DNA from: [Mycobacterium] vasticus
Lineage (GTDB): Bacteria > Actinomycetota > Actinomycetes > Mycobacteriales > Mycobacteriaceae
Reading direction: 5' to 3'
Assembly: GCF_020181595.1 (NCBI RefSeq)
Contig: NZ_CP084028.1
Span: 3,901,765 to 3,965,764 of the forward strand
Length of the DNA: 64,000 nt
Shown: one piece after another, positions 25,130-33,324 of the stretch
How positions within the stretch are numbered: position 1 is the stretch's first letter
How the letters are laid out: every line of letters begins with the position of its first letter
Notes under the pieces: generated by a model
Databases searched by the model: none
What the model was told of the DNA's origin: nothing
The model's input: the letters and a program-made list of their open reading frames with translations, nothing else
Made by a program: the position numbers and the translations under genes

Positions 25130-25909
25130 CTACCGGGTCGGCTTGGTGTTGTCTACTGGCGCGGTAGCGCCGGGTCTTTTTCGGGGTCGGTAGCTGGGTC
25201 CGTCCATCAGGATTTGGTGGCTGGTATTGATCAACCTGTCGAGCAGCGATTCGGCGACGACGGGGTTGGGGAACAGGTTGTACCAGTCCTTGGGTGAGCG
25301 GTTCGATGTGAGGATCAGCGGCCTCCCGTTGACGGCGCGGTCGCTGATGAGTTCGTAGAGGTCATCGGCGTGCATGGCGGTGTGCTCGCGCATCGCGAAG
25401 TCATCGAGGATCAGGACCAGCGGTTTGGTGTATTCGCGGATGCGTTGGCCCCAGGTGCGATCAGCGTGGCCGCCAGCCAGATCGGAGAGCACCCGGGAGG
25501 TTTTGGCGAAGCGGACGTCGCCGCCGCGGCGGGCCACGGCATGCCCAAGTGCTTGTGCCATATGGGTTTTGCCGACCCCGACGGGTCCGTAGAGGATGAC
25601 TGATTCGGCGGCGTCGAGCCAGCGTAGTGCGGCCAGGTCGCGCAGCATCGCGGCGGGGAGTTTGGTGTTCGCGGTGAAGTCGAAGGATTCGAAGGTCGAT
25701 TGTTCCTCGAAACGGGCTCGGCGGATGCGCCGTGTCAGTGCTGCTGATTCGCGGCGGGCGATCTCGTCTTCGCAGAGCACTTGTAGGAAGTCCAGGTGCC
25801 CCAGGGTGCCGTCGCGGGTCTGGGCCAGCCGGGCGTCGAGGGTGTCGAGCATGCCGGTGAGTTTGAGGGTGCGCAGCGCGTTGCGTAGCGCGGGGTCGAG
25901 GATGTTCAT
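25130..25909 (-). CDS. istB: IstB helper ATPase of the IS21 element
   Basis: A 259-residue AAA+ ATPase. The Walker A motif is YGPVGVGKTHMAQALGHAV (about residue 109), Walker B is LVLILDDFAMRE, and ILTSNRSPKDWYNL is the sensor region typical of IstB. It loads onto target DNA and directs the IstA transposase. It starts 61 bases after the istA stop. Length is normal, with no truncation. Confidence 0.93.
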   Translation of the reverse strand: MNILDPALRNALRTLKLTGMLDTLDARLAQTRDGTLGHLDFLQVLCEDEIARRESAALTRRIRRARFEEQSTFESFDFTANTKLPAAMLRDLAALRWLDAAESVILYGPVGVGKTHMAQALGHAVARRGGDVRFAKTSRVLSDLAGGHADRTWGQRIREYTKPLVLILDDFAMREHTAMHADDLYELISDRAVNGRPLILTSNRSPKDWYNLFPNPVVAESLLDRLINTSHQILMDGPSYRPRKRPGATAPVDNTKPTR

Positions 25910-25970
25910 GCTGGTGATCTCCTGATGATGGTCGAATTACGGTGGGTTACGGGCTGTTTCGATGTTGGAT

Positions 25971-27533
25971 TCACGCGGTCTCACCTTTGCCGGTGTCGAA
26001 CGCTTCAGGCCCTCGCAGATGCGCCGGGGCGTGGAGTGCGGCAGATTCGGTGAGGCCGTCGAGTTCGGTGCCGGCGGCCAGGATGCCCTTGACGGTGCGG
26101 TAGCTCGGATCGCCGACGGTGATCGCCCGCGCGCAGGCTGCCTCTAGACGCACGTCGCCGACGGTCTTGCGCAGTGCCAGGACACCTTGGGCGCTGCGCA
26201 GCCGGTGGATGGCGTTGACGGCCATGAACTCGGCGATCACCTGTGTGCACGCCGGTCCGACCTCGGCGGCCACCCGGCGACACCAGGTCGGGTTGCGCAT
26301 CGTGAAGGCGATCTTCTCCGGCGGGTAGTGCTCGAAGTCGGTGGCCCGCCCGCTGTGATGGGTCACATGAGTGGCCACGACGTCCCCACCGTGGACGATC
26401 TGCACGATGTCACCGCAGGTGCGTGCGTGGACCTGCTGGCCCATCAGCCGCCACGGCACCGAGTAGAGCGCCTTGCCGACCTTGACGTGGCAGTCGGTGG
26501 CGACTTTGCCCGACGACCACACAGCGAGCTGGAATGCGTTCTGAGGCAACGGCAGCAATGCATGCTGTTCGACAGTGGCAAACACAAACCCGGGCTGCTG
26601 GCCGTCGAGTGCCCGCGACGTGCGGACCCCGGCGACCTCACGACACCAGACATCGGCGGCGACCTGCATCTGCTGCAGCGAGTCGAACTCCCGGCCCCGC
26701 CAGAACGAGTCCCGAACGTACTGCATGGGCCGCTCCACGCGCGGTTTGTCCTTCGGCTTGCATGCCCGCGCCGGGTCGATCAGGCAGCCGTAATGGGCGC
26801 CCAACTCAGCGTAGGCCTTGTTGATTTTCGGGTCATACAAATCCGGCCGGACCACGCCGGTCTTCAGGTTGTCCGGGACAAGCCTGGCGGGGACCCCGCC
26901 GAAAAACTCGAACGCCGCCACATGCGAGGAACACCAGGAGGATTGGTGCATCTTGAGGACCGGTTGGACGAAGATATGCCGCGAGTAGGCCAGCACCATC
27001 ACGAACGCCCACACCGCCACGCGTCGACCGCTGACCGGGTCGAACCACATGCCGAGGCGGCCGTAGTCGATCTGAGCTTCGCTGCCCGCCGGCACCGGAC
27101 CCCGTGCCACGGTCACCTTATCCCGTGTCGCCTCCTCGGAAAGGTTCGCCGAGATCCACCGCCGCACTGACGATTCCGAAGCCGACACGCCATGGTCATC
27201 ACGCAGCCGCTGCGCCACCGTCGCCGCGCTCACCTCGGCTTTGAGCCACCCGCGGATCCGGTCACGGTGCACCTCGATCCCCGGCCAGGTCGTGGCACGC
27301 AGACCCGGATCGGCGACCTCGGGAAACCACCGGCCGATATGGGCCGCCCACGCCAGCTCGGTGACCGGCTCCCCGCCGGGAGTCAGCGACTCAGCGATTG
27401 CCGGCGCCAGATACTTGGCGATCGTCTTGCGGTCGATGCCCAGACTCGCCGCGAGCTGACGCTGGGACCGCCCAGCATGCCAGTGGGTGAACAACTCGAT
27501 CAGGTCGAACACGTCGAAACTTCTCCTCGCCAT
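25971..27533 (-). CDS. istA: IstA transposase of the IS21 element
   Basis: A 520-residue DDE transposase. It has an N-terminal HTH, HAGRSQRQLAASLGIDRKTI, a second DNA-binding part with GVSASESSVRRWISANL, the integrase core with EAQIDYGRLGMWFDP (first Asp), FFGGVPARLVPDNLKTGV (second Asp) and KPRVERPMQYVRDSFW (Glu), and a C-terminal beta-barrel region. The ATG at 27533 is the first in frame inside the right end. Full length for IS21 elements, so probably functional. Confidence 0.92.
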   Translation of the reverse strand: MARRSFDVFDLIELFTHWHAGRSQRQLAASLGIDRKTIAKYLAPAIAESLTPGGEPVTELAWAAHIGRWFPEVADPGLRATTWPGIEVHRDRIRGWLKAEVSAATVAQRLRDDHGVSASESSVRRWISANLSEEATRDKVTVARGPVPAGSEAQIDYGRLGMWFDPVSGRRVAVWAFVMVLAYSRHIFVQPVLKMHQSSWCSSHVAAFEFFGGVPARLVPDNLKTGVVRPDLYDPKINKAYAELGAHYGCLIDPARACKPKDKPRVERPMQYVRDSFWRGREFDSLQQMQVAADVWCREVAGVRTSRALDGQQPGFVFATVEQHALLPLPQNAFQLAVWSSGKVATDCHVKVGKALYSVPWRLMGQQVHARTCGDIVQIVHGGDVVATHVTHHSGRATDFEHYPPEKIAFTMRNPTWCRRVAAEVGPACTQVIAEFMAVNAIHRLRSAQGVLALRKTVGDVRLEAACARAITVGDPSYRTVKGILAAGTELDGLTESAALHAPAHLRGPEAFDTGKGETA

Positions 27534-27617
27534 CGGCGCCCTTCCTCACGAGTCGATCCGTGAGTCGAGCGAACCTGTGTACGAGGCCCACAACCGGCTG
27601 CCACACCGCCCCAGGCT

Positions 27618-27701
27618 GGGGGAATTACGTGACAGACGGGGTGGGGGAATTACGTGACGGACAACCCCTCAAGCTGGGGGAATTACGTGACCGCTGACAA
27701 C
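27618..27701. repeat. IS21 right end with three transposase-binding repeats
   Basis: GGGGGAATTACGTGAC occurs at 27618-27633, 27643-27658 and 27678-27693, spaced 25 and 35 bases. The outermost copy lies next to the terminal GACA. Confidence 0.8.
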
Positions 27702-28095
27702 TGAGCGAGCAAACCCCCTTTAGCGTCGGCCCAGAGAAAGGAACCCCTCAGCCCTTCCCAACTACCGGCATGCAGTGACACGCTGGAGGCGACGAAGGGC
27801 CGATCAGATGCCGTGGCGGTTATGGCGGGCCCCCGGGTTACGCCGAAGCTAACTTGGCACCGGCCCTTCGCCCCATCGCAGCCCGAACGACGCCAGATGA
27901 CCCCGTCAGAGGTCGCATAGGTCAACGTGGGCGCGCGGGCTCATCGCCGCCTTCAGGGCAACACAGGTCAAGCCGAGTCCCCTGCGCGCCGGGCCACAAC
28001 CCGGCGTCGTCCGTCCGTCTGCCCACCACGGGGTTGACAAGACCTACAGCCAGTTAGCGCGCCTCGACGGAGGAGAGGCGCTGCTGGACCGCCGC
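27702..28095. other. 394-base gap between the IS and the core genome, nothing recognised
   Basis: Neither the missing start of the flavin monooxygenase nor any known gene is seen here. An 80-codon minus-strand frame (27683-27925) runs into the IS end and has no family resemblance I can name. This is the junction between accessory and conserved DNA. Confidence 0.4.
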
Positions 28096-28803
28096 TCAGG
28101 CACGGCGGCTAGCGAGCTCCAGCGCCGTGACGCACGCGGCGCCCAATGCCGTCGGATCGGCACCTATGGCATCCAGTGTCACCGTGCACAGCGCGGCCCG
28201 CGGAGCGGCGTCGGCCCATTCGGCGGCGACCGGCAGCGGATGAACGAGGTCGTTGACGGCGGCAGCCACACCCATCGGTACCGACAGCTTCCCCAGCTCG
28301 GTGAGCGTCGGCGCCACATAGGCAGCGGCCTGCTCCAGCGCATCGGGCAGCTGCGGCCACTGCGCGGTCCAGGAGCGGGTCAGCTCATCGCCGAGCCAGG
28401 CCGGGCTGGACGCCCGCATCTCGGCGACCACGGCCGCCAACCCGTCGCGGCGCAACTGCTCGGCGCTGAAACGGGCGGCCTGGGCGGCCGGGGCTCCGTC
28501 GGGTGTACCCGACCAGGCCGGCAGCGCGGCCAGAACCGCGACCACTTGCCGGGGATGCTGCAGTGCCCACGCGGCGGACACCGCCGCTCCGATCGACACG
28601 CCGCCGGCGATGATCGGCCCCGACCGGGCTGCCGCATCGTCCAGCGCCGCGAGGTAACCGGCGATCAGGCCCTCGGGCCGGGGTGCGGGCGTGACCACGA
28701 GGGCGCCCACCTGCTGCAACGGCTGCCCGAACGCCCGGCGGATGTAGTCGTCGTCGGAGCCGGTCCCCGGCAGCAGGACAGCCGTGACGCGGTGCAGATC
28801 CAC
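28096..28803 (-). CDS. Alpha/beta hydrolase (Rv2695-like)
   Basis: A 235-residue alpha/beta hydrolase. TAVLLPGTGSDDDYIRRAFG forms the first strand and oxyanion loop, and the nucleophile elbow is GGVSIGAAVS with Ser in GxSxG. The catalytic acid and base cannot be fixed by eye. It equals the conserved hypothetical next to the OB-fold and DUF3159 genes in M. tuberculosis. GTG 28803 was chosen as start because AAGGGG lies just upstream; GTG 28839 is also in frame. It is divergent from the OB-fold gene and is the first conserved-order gene on this side of the IS junction. Confidence 0.75.
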   Translation of the reverse strand: MDLHRVTAVLLPGTGSDDDYIRRAFGQPLQQVGALVVTPAPRPEGLIAGYLAALDDAAARSGPIIAGGVSIGAAVSAAWALQHPRQVVAVLAALPAWSGTPDGAPAAQAARFSAEQLRRDGLAAVVAEMRASSPAWLGDELTRSWTAQWPQLPDALEQAAAYVAPTLTELGKLSVPMGVAAAVNDLVHPLPVAAEWADAAPRAALCTVTLDAIGADPTALGAACVTALELASRRA

Positions 28804-28913
28804 TGCCACCCCTTGATCGTTCCGGGAACTGCCAGCCACCCGGTAGGCAGGGCATGTGGCATTAGGTAATCAACAGGTCTACCGTAGCGGTCGCACACAC
28901 ATGAGGAGAGGGC

Positions 28914-29285
28914 ATGGCTGCGCCGAAAGGGTATCTGCGTCGGCTGACTCGGCGGCTGACGGAAGATCTCGAACTGCAGGACGTTGAGGAGCTTTCCGAC
29001 GAAGCCGCTAACACCGGTGCGCAGCGCGCGATCGACTGCCAACGTGGCCAGGAGGTCACCATGGTGGGGGTGTTGCGCAGCGTGGAGGCCAACGCCAAGG
29101 GCTGCGTGGGCGGTGTTCGAGCCGAGCTCTTCGACGGTACCGACACGGTGACCCTGGTCTGGCTGGGGCAGCGGCGAATCCCCGGAATCGACTCGGGTCG
29201 CACCCTGCGGGTGCACGGCCGACTCGGCAAGCTCGACAGCGGCTGTAAGGCGATCTACAACCCCCATTACGAAATCCAGCAGTGA
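28914..29285 (+). CDS. OB-fold nucleic acid-binding domain protein (Rv2694c-like)
   Basis: A 123-residue protein. The first third is a charged helix (KGYLRRLTRRLTEDLELQD); the rest is an OB-fold, CQRGQEVTMVGVLRSVEANA with VRAELFDGTDTVTLVWLGQR and RTLRVHGRLGKL. Such domains bind single-stranded nucleic acid or mediate protein contacts; its role is unknown. The ATG follows GAGGAGAGGG. The stop overlaps the start of the DUF3159 gene (GTGA), so the two are coupled, and the trk genes converge on them. Confidence 0.85.
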   Translation: MAAPKGYLRRLTRRLTEDLELQDVEELSDEAANTGAQRAIDCQRGQEVTMVGVLRSVEANAKGCVGGVRAELFDGTDTVTLVWLGQRRIPGIDSGRTLRVHGRLGKLDSGCKAIYNPHYEIQQ

Positions 29286-29944
29286 CAGGTGATTTCGACG
29301 CCCAGGGGCCGCAGCGGCTTCTGGATCAGATCGGCGGCGTGGCCGGGCTCATCTATTCGTCACTGCCGGTGGTGGTGTTCGTGCCCGTGTCCAGTGCCTT
29401 CGGAGTGCGCGCCGCCGTTTTCGCGGCGCTGGGCGTCGCCGCCGCCGTGCTGGTCTGGCGGCTGATCCGCCGGGAGTCCACCCAGCCGGCGATGTCGGGG
29501 TTCTTCGGGGTGGCCGTCTGTGCCCTGATCGCCTATCTGATGGGTGACTCCAAGGGGTATTTCCTGCTCGGCATCTGGACGTCGCTGGGGTGGGCGGTGG
29601 TGTTCGCCGGTTCGATACTGGTCCGCCGTCCCGCGGTCGGCTACATCTGGAGCTGGGCCAGCGGCCAGGGCTTGGCGTGGCGGGAGCTGCGCGCGGCGAT
29701 CTACGCCTACGACATCGCCACCCTGGTGTGGGTGCTGGTGTTCGGCGCCCGCTTCGTGGTGCAGCGGTTGCTCTACAACGCCGACCAGACCGGCTGGCTG
29801 GGGGTGGCCCGCATCTCGATGGGCTGGCCGCTGACCGCGGTGGCGGCGCTGGTGACCTACCTGGCGGTCAAGTACGTGCAGCGGGCCGTGGATGACGCCC
29901 AGCCCGCGCCGGGCGCCGACCGCGAAAGCTCAGTGCGCGGGTAG
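29282..29944 (+). CDS. DUF3159 membrane protein (Rv2693c-like)
   Basis: A 220-residue integral membrane protein with about five to six hydrophobic segments, for example GLIYSSLPVVVFVPVSSAFG, FFGVAVCALIAYLMGD and LATLVWVLVFGARFVV in modified spacing. DUF3159 is an actinobacterial family of unknown function. It starts in the stop codon of the OB-fold gene. Its last 15 bases overlap the 3' end of the converging TrkA gene. Confidence 0.85.
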   Translation: MTGDFDAQGPQRLLDQIGGVAGLIYSSLPVVVFVPVSSAFGVRAAVFAALGVAAAVLVWRLIRRESTQPAMSGFFGVAVCALIAYLMGDSKGYFLLGIWTSLGWAVVFAGSILVRRPAVGYIWSWASGQGLAWRELRAAIYAYDIATLVWVLVFGARFVVQRLLYNADQTGWLGVARISMGWPLTAVAALVTYLAVKYVQRAVDDAQPAPGADRESSVRG

Positions 29945-30592
29945 CAGCAACTCGCGCAGTTCGTCCTCCACGCCGGCGGTCGCGACGAACAGCAGTTCGT
30001 CGCCGCCTTCGAGCGGCTCGTCGTCCTGTGGCACGATCACCCGCGTCCCACGCAGGATCGTCACCAGCGCGGCGTCGCGAGGCAGCGCGAGCTTACGCAC
30101 CGGCTTGCCGCCCCACGGGGTGTCGTCAGGCAGGGTGATCTCCAGCAGATTGGCCTGGCCCTTGCGGAACTCCATCAGCCGCACCAGGTCACCGACTGCG
30201 ACGGCCTCCTCGACCAGTGAGGCCAGCATGCGCGGGGTGGACACCGCCACGTCGACGCCCCAGGCGTCGGTGAACAGCCATTCGTTACGGGGATCGTTGA
30301 CCCGGGCCACCACCCGCGGCACCGCGAACTCGGTCTTGGCCAACAGCGACAGCACCACGTTGGCCTTGTCGTCGCCGGTGGCGGCGATGACGACGTCGAA
30401 GGACTCCAGGTGCACCGACTCCAGCAGGCTCAGCTCGCAGGCGTCACCGAGGTGCCACTGCGCGTCCGAGATGTCCTCGACGTCGATGTGATCGGGATTG
30501 CGCTCGATCAACGTCACCTGATGGTCGCTGTCGAGCAGCTCACGGGCGATGGAACGGCCGACGGCTCCGGCCCCGGCCACCGCGACCTTCAT
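29930..30592 (-). CDS. TrkA-family potassium uptake protein (second of pair)
   Basis: A 220-residue RCK protein that binds NAD(H) and gates Trk-type potassium uptake at the membrane. The Rossmann motif MKVAVAGAGAVGRSIARELL is at the very N-terminus, the acidic end of strand two is LIERNP, and the C-terminal RCK_C half begins near residue 135 (ANLLEITLPDDTPWGG). It corresponds to CeoC/TrkB in M. tuberculosis. The ATG at 30592 overlaps the stop of the first TrkA gene (ATGA). The pair probably forms a hetero-oligomeric gating ring; no membrane subunit gene is adjacent except the APC permease. Confidence 0.9.
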   Translation of the reverse strand: MKVAVAGAGAVGRSIARELLDSDHQVTLIERNPDHIDVEDISDAQWHLGDACELSLLESVHLESFDVVIAATGDDKANVVLSLLAKTEFAVPRVVARVNDPRNEWLFTDAWGVDVAVSTPRMLASLVEEAVAVGDLVRLMEFRKGQANLLEITLPDDTPWGGKPVRKLALPRDAALVTILRGTRVIVPQDDEPLEGGDELLFVATAGVEDELRELLLPAH

Positions 30593-31266
30593 TTGTCCAG
30601 ATCCTCGCTGGGCGGCAGCGCGGCGATCGCGATGGACTCGGCGACTCGGCCGGACACCGCGACGATGTAGACCTGATCGCTGGCCTGGATGACCGTTTTG
30701 GGCTCGGGCAGGATCCCGGTGCCGAACCGGATCAAAAACGCCACCCGGGCGTTCACGGACGCCTCCAGATCGGTGACGGGGCGGCCGATCCAGTCCTCGT
30801 GCAGGACGACCTCGGCCACCGCCACCGTCCCGGTCGGGTCGCGCCACTTGGTGGTCTCGCTTTCGCGGGTCAACGCGTCGAGCAACCGGTCGGTGGTCCA
30901 GGGCACGGTGGCGATGGTGGGAATGCCCAGGCGCTCGTAGACCGCGGCGCGCTTGGCGTCGTAGATACGGGCGACCACCCGCGACACACCGAACGTCTCG
31001 CGGGCCAGCCGCGCCGCGATGATGTTCGAGTTGTCACCCGAGGACACCGCGGCGAATGCGCCCGCGTCCTCGATGCCGGCCCGCAGCAGCACGTCGCGGT
31101 CGAATCCCATGCCCAGCACCCGTTCGCCGTTGAATTCCGGGCTGAGGCGGTTGAACGCAGCGCTGTCACGATCGATGATGGCGACCTCGTGGCCGATCCG
31201 GGAAAGCCCGTCGGCGACCGAGGCGCCCACCCGGCCGCATCCCATCACAACTACCCGCACGCGCAT
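30589..31266 (-). CDS. TrkA-family potassium uptake protein (first of pair)
   Basis: A 225-residue RCK protein similar to CeoB (TrkA) of M. tuberculosis. RVRVVVMGCGRVGASVADGL is the nucleotide-binding start, AIIDRDSAAF carries the adenine-ribose acid, and VYERLGIPTIATVPWTTDRL leads into the RCK_C half, HEDWIGRPVTDLEASVNARV. ATG 31266 has AAGGA before it. It is divergent from the APC permease gene 60 bases away, as in M. tuberculosis, suggesting a linked ion-transport unit. Confidence 0.9.
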   Translation of the reverse strand: MRVRVVVMGCGRVGASVADGLSRIGHEVAIIDRDSAAFNRLSPEFNGERVLGMGFDRDVLLRAGIEDAGAFAAVSSGDNSNIIAARLARETFGVSRVVARIYDAKRAAVYERLGIPTIATVPWTTDRLLDALTRESETTKWRDPTGTVAVAEVVLHEDWIGRPVTDLEASVNARVAFLIRFGTGILPEPKTVIQASDQVYIVAVSGRVAESIAIAALPPSEDLDK

Positions 31267-31312
31267 GGTCCTTTCGTATTCGCTGAACGCTACCGGCACC
31301 GCCGCACTGGCT

Positions 31313-31318
31313 TACCCT
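31313..31318 (+). promoter_or_regulatory. -10 box TACCCT upstream of the APC permease
   Basis: A TANNNT hexamer ends 8 bases before GTG 31327, and no ribosome binding site is present. The layout suggests a leaderless transcript. Confidence 0.35.
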
Positions 31319-31326
31319 TGGCTCTC

Positions 31327-33324
31327 GTGTCGAAGATTTCCACCGCCGCGCGCCGGTTGCTTCTGGGCCGGCCGTTCCGCAGCGACCGGCTCAGCCACAC
31401 GCTGTTGCCCAAGCGCATCGCCCTGCCGGTGTTCGCCTCCGACGCGCTGTCCTCGGTGGCCTACGGACCCGAAGAGGTCTTCCTGGTGCTGTCGGTGGCG
31501 GGCATCACCGCCTACCGGATGACGCCCTGGGTGGGTCTGGCGGTGGCGTTCGTGTTCCTGACGGTGGTGGCCAGCTACCGCCAGAACGTGCACGCCTATC
31601 CCTCCGGTGGCGGCGACTACGAGGTGGTCACCACCAACCTCGGGGCCACCGCGGGGCTGACGGTGGCCAGTGCGTTGATGGTGGACTACGTCCTGACCGT
31701 TGCGGTTTCGATCTCGGCGGGGATCGCCAACATCGGTTCCGCGATTCCCTACATCGCCGAACACAAGGTCGCCTTCGCGGTGGGGACGGTCATCCTGGTC
31801 GCCGCGGCCAACCTGCGGGGCATCCGCGAGTCGGGGACCGCGTTCGCGATCCCTACGTATGCGTTCATGATCGGTGTGTTCGCCATGCTCGGCTGGGGGT
31901 TGTTCCAGATCTTCGCGCTGGGCCACCCGCTGCGCGCCGAGTCGGCGTCGTTCAAGATCCACTCGGCTCACGGTGAGGTCGTCGGCCTGGCACTGGTGTT
32001 CCTGGTGGCGAAGTCGTTCTCGTCGGGCTGTGCGGCACTGACCGGGGTGGAGGCGATCAGCAACGGCGTCCCGGCCTTCCGCAAGCCGAAGTCGCGCAAC
32101 GCCGCCACCACCCTGCTGATGCTCGGGGTGATTGCGGTCACCCTCATGATGGGCATCATCGTGCTGGCCAGCGAGACCGGGGTGAAGATCGCCGCCCGCC
32201 CGCATGAGCAGCTGATCGGTGCGCCGGCCGACTACGACCAGAAGACCCTGCTGGCGCAGTTGGCCGAGACGGTGTTTCGTGGGTTCCCGCCCGGCCTGTG
32301 GATCATTGCCGGGGTGACGGCGCTGATCCTGGCGTTGGCGGCGAACACCGCGTTCAACGGATTTCCGGTACTGGGGTCGATCCTGGCCCAGGACTCCTAC
32401 TTGCCGCGCCAGTTGCACACCCGCGGCGACCGACTGGCCTTCTCCAACGGCATCGTGTTCCTGGCGGTGGTGGCCATCACCTTCATCGTGGCGTTCGGCG
32501 CGGAGGTGACCGCGCTGATCCAGCTCTACATCGTGGGCGTGTTCGTCTCGTTCACGCTGAGCCAGATCGGCATGGTCATCCACTGGAACAGGTTGCTGCG
32601 CAGCGAGACCGACAGGTCAGCCCGGGTCAAGATGATTCGGTCGAGGGTGGTCAACACCATCGGCTTCATCGCCACCGGTTCGGTGCTGATCGTGGTGGTA
32701 CTCACCAAGTTCCTGGACGGGGCGTGGATCGCGATCGTCGCGATGACGGTGCTCTACGCCCTGATGAAACTGATCCGCCGGCACTATGACGCGGTCAGTC
32801 AGGAGTTGGATGCGCAGACCGCGGCCGCCGCGGACGAGGCGGTGCTGCCGAGCCGCAACCACGCCGTGGTCCTGGTGTCCAAGCTGCACCTGCCGACCCG
32901 GCGCGCGCTGGCCTATGCGCGGGCGACGCGCCCGGACGCCCTGGAAGCCATCACCGTCAGCGTCGACGACGCCGAGACCCGAAAGCTGGTGCGGGACTGG
33001 GAGGAAAGTGACATCACGGTGCCGCTCAAGGTGATCGCCTCGCCCTATCGCGAGGTCACCCGCCCGGTGCTCGACTACGTCAAACGCATCAGCAAGGAGT
33101 CCCCGCGTACGGTGGTGACCGTCTACATCCCCGAGTATGTAGTGGGCCACTGGTGGGAACACGTGCTGCACAACCAGAGTGCGCTGCGCCTGAAGACCCG
33201 GCTGCTGTTCATGCCACAGGTGATGGTGACCTCGGTGCCCTGGCAGCTGAACTCCTCGGAGCGGCGCAAGGTGCTCACCCCGCACCACGCGCCCGGCGAC
33301 ACCCGACGAGGATTCATGGAGTGA
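31327..33324 (+). CDS. APC-superfamily permease (Rv2690c-like)
   Basis: A 665-residue transporter with about 12 hydrophobic helices over residues 20-475 and a cytoplasmic C-terminal domain of about 190 residues. The N-terminus RRLLLGRPFRSDRLSHTLLP, then FASDALSSVAYGPEEVFLVL, is the hallmark of this amino acid/potassium-like APC subgroup. The substrate is not proven; the neighbouring TrkA pair makes potassium possible. The frame is open far upstream over the divergent trkA gene, but GTG 31327 matches the family start. Its stop overlaps the RNA methyltransferase start. Confidence 0.88.
   Translation: MSKISTAARRLLLGRPFRSDRLSHTLLPKRIALPVFASDALSSVAYGPEEVFLVLSVAGITAYRMTPWVGLAVAFVFLTVVASYRQNVHAYPSGGGDYEVVTTNLGATAGLTVASALMVDYVLTVAVSISAGIANIGSAIPYIAEHKVAFAVGTVILVAAANLRGIRESGTAFAIPTYAFMIGVFAMLGWGLFQIFALGHPLRAESASFKIHSAHGEVVGLALVFLVAKSFSSGCAALTGVEAISNGVPAFRKPKSRNAATTLLMLGVIAVTLMMGIIVLASETGVKIAARPHEQLIGAPADYDQKTLLAQLAETVFRGFPPGLWIIAGVTALILALAANTAFNGFPVLGSILAQDSYLPRQLHTRGDRLAFSNGIVFLAVVAITFIVAFGAEVTALIQLYIVGVFVSFTLSQIGMVIHWNRLLRSETDRSARVKMIRSRVVNTIGFIATGSVLIVVVLTKFLDGAWIAIVAMTVLYALMKLIRRHYDAVSQELDAQTAAAADEAVLPSRNHAVVLVSKLHLPTRRALAYARATRPDALEAITVSVDDAETRKLVRDWEESDITVPLKVIASPYREVTRPVLDYVKRISKESPRTVVTVYIPEYVVGHWWEHVLHNQSALRLKTRLLFMPQVMVTSVPWQLNSSERRKVLTPHHAPGDTRRGFME

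Larger units (their letters stand above)
25058..27701 (-). mobile_element. Complete IS21-family insertion sequence
   Basis: A 2644-base element with istA and istB on the minus strand and related ends. The left end begins TGTCGACCGTCACGTAATTC; the right end read inward begins TGTCAGCGGTCACGTAATTC. Repeated GTCACGTAATTCC copies follow inside each end, as is usual for IS21. No target-site duplication is visible (flanks CGACGAC and ACTGAGC), which agrees with loss of the neighbouring DNA. The boundaries rest on the matching TGTC termini. Both genes look intact, so the element may still move. Confidence 0.85.

Noticed and set aside
25051..27708. Target-site duplication of the IS21 element
   Set aside because: The bases outside the two TGTC ends (CGACGAC and ACTGAGC) do not match over any plausible length.
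30799..31326. Upstream extension of the APC permease frame
   Set aside because: It is antisense to trkA and reads as Gly/His/Arg-rich nonsense; the GTG at 31327 begins the conserved protein.
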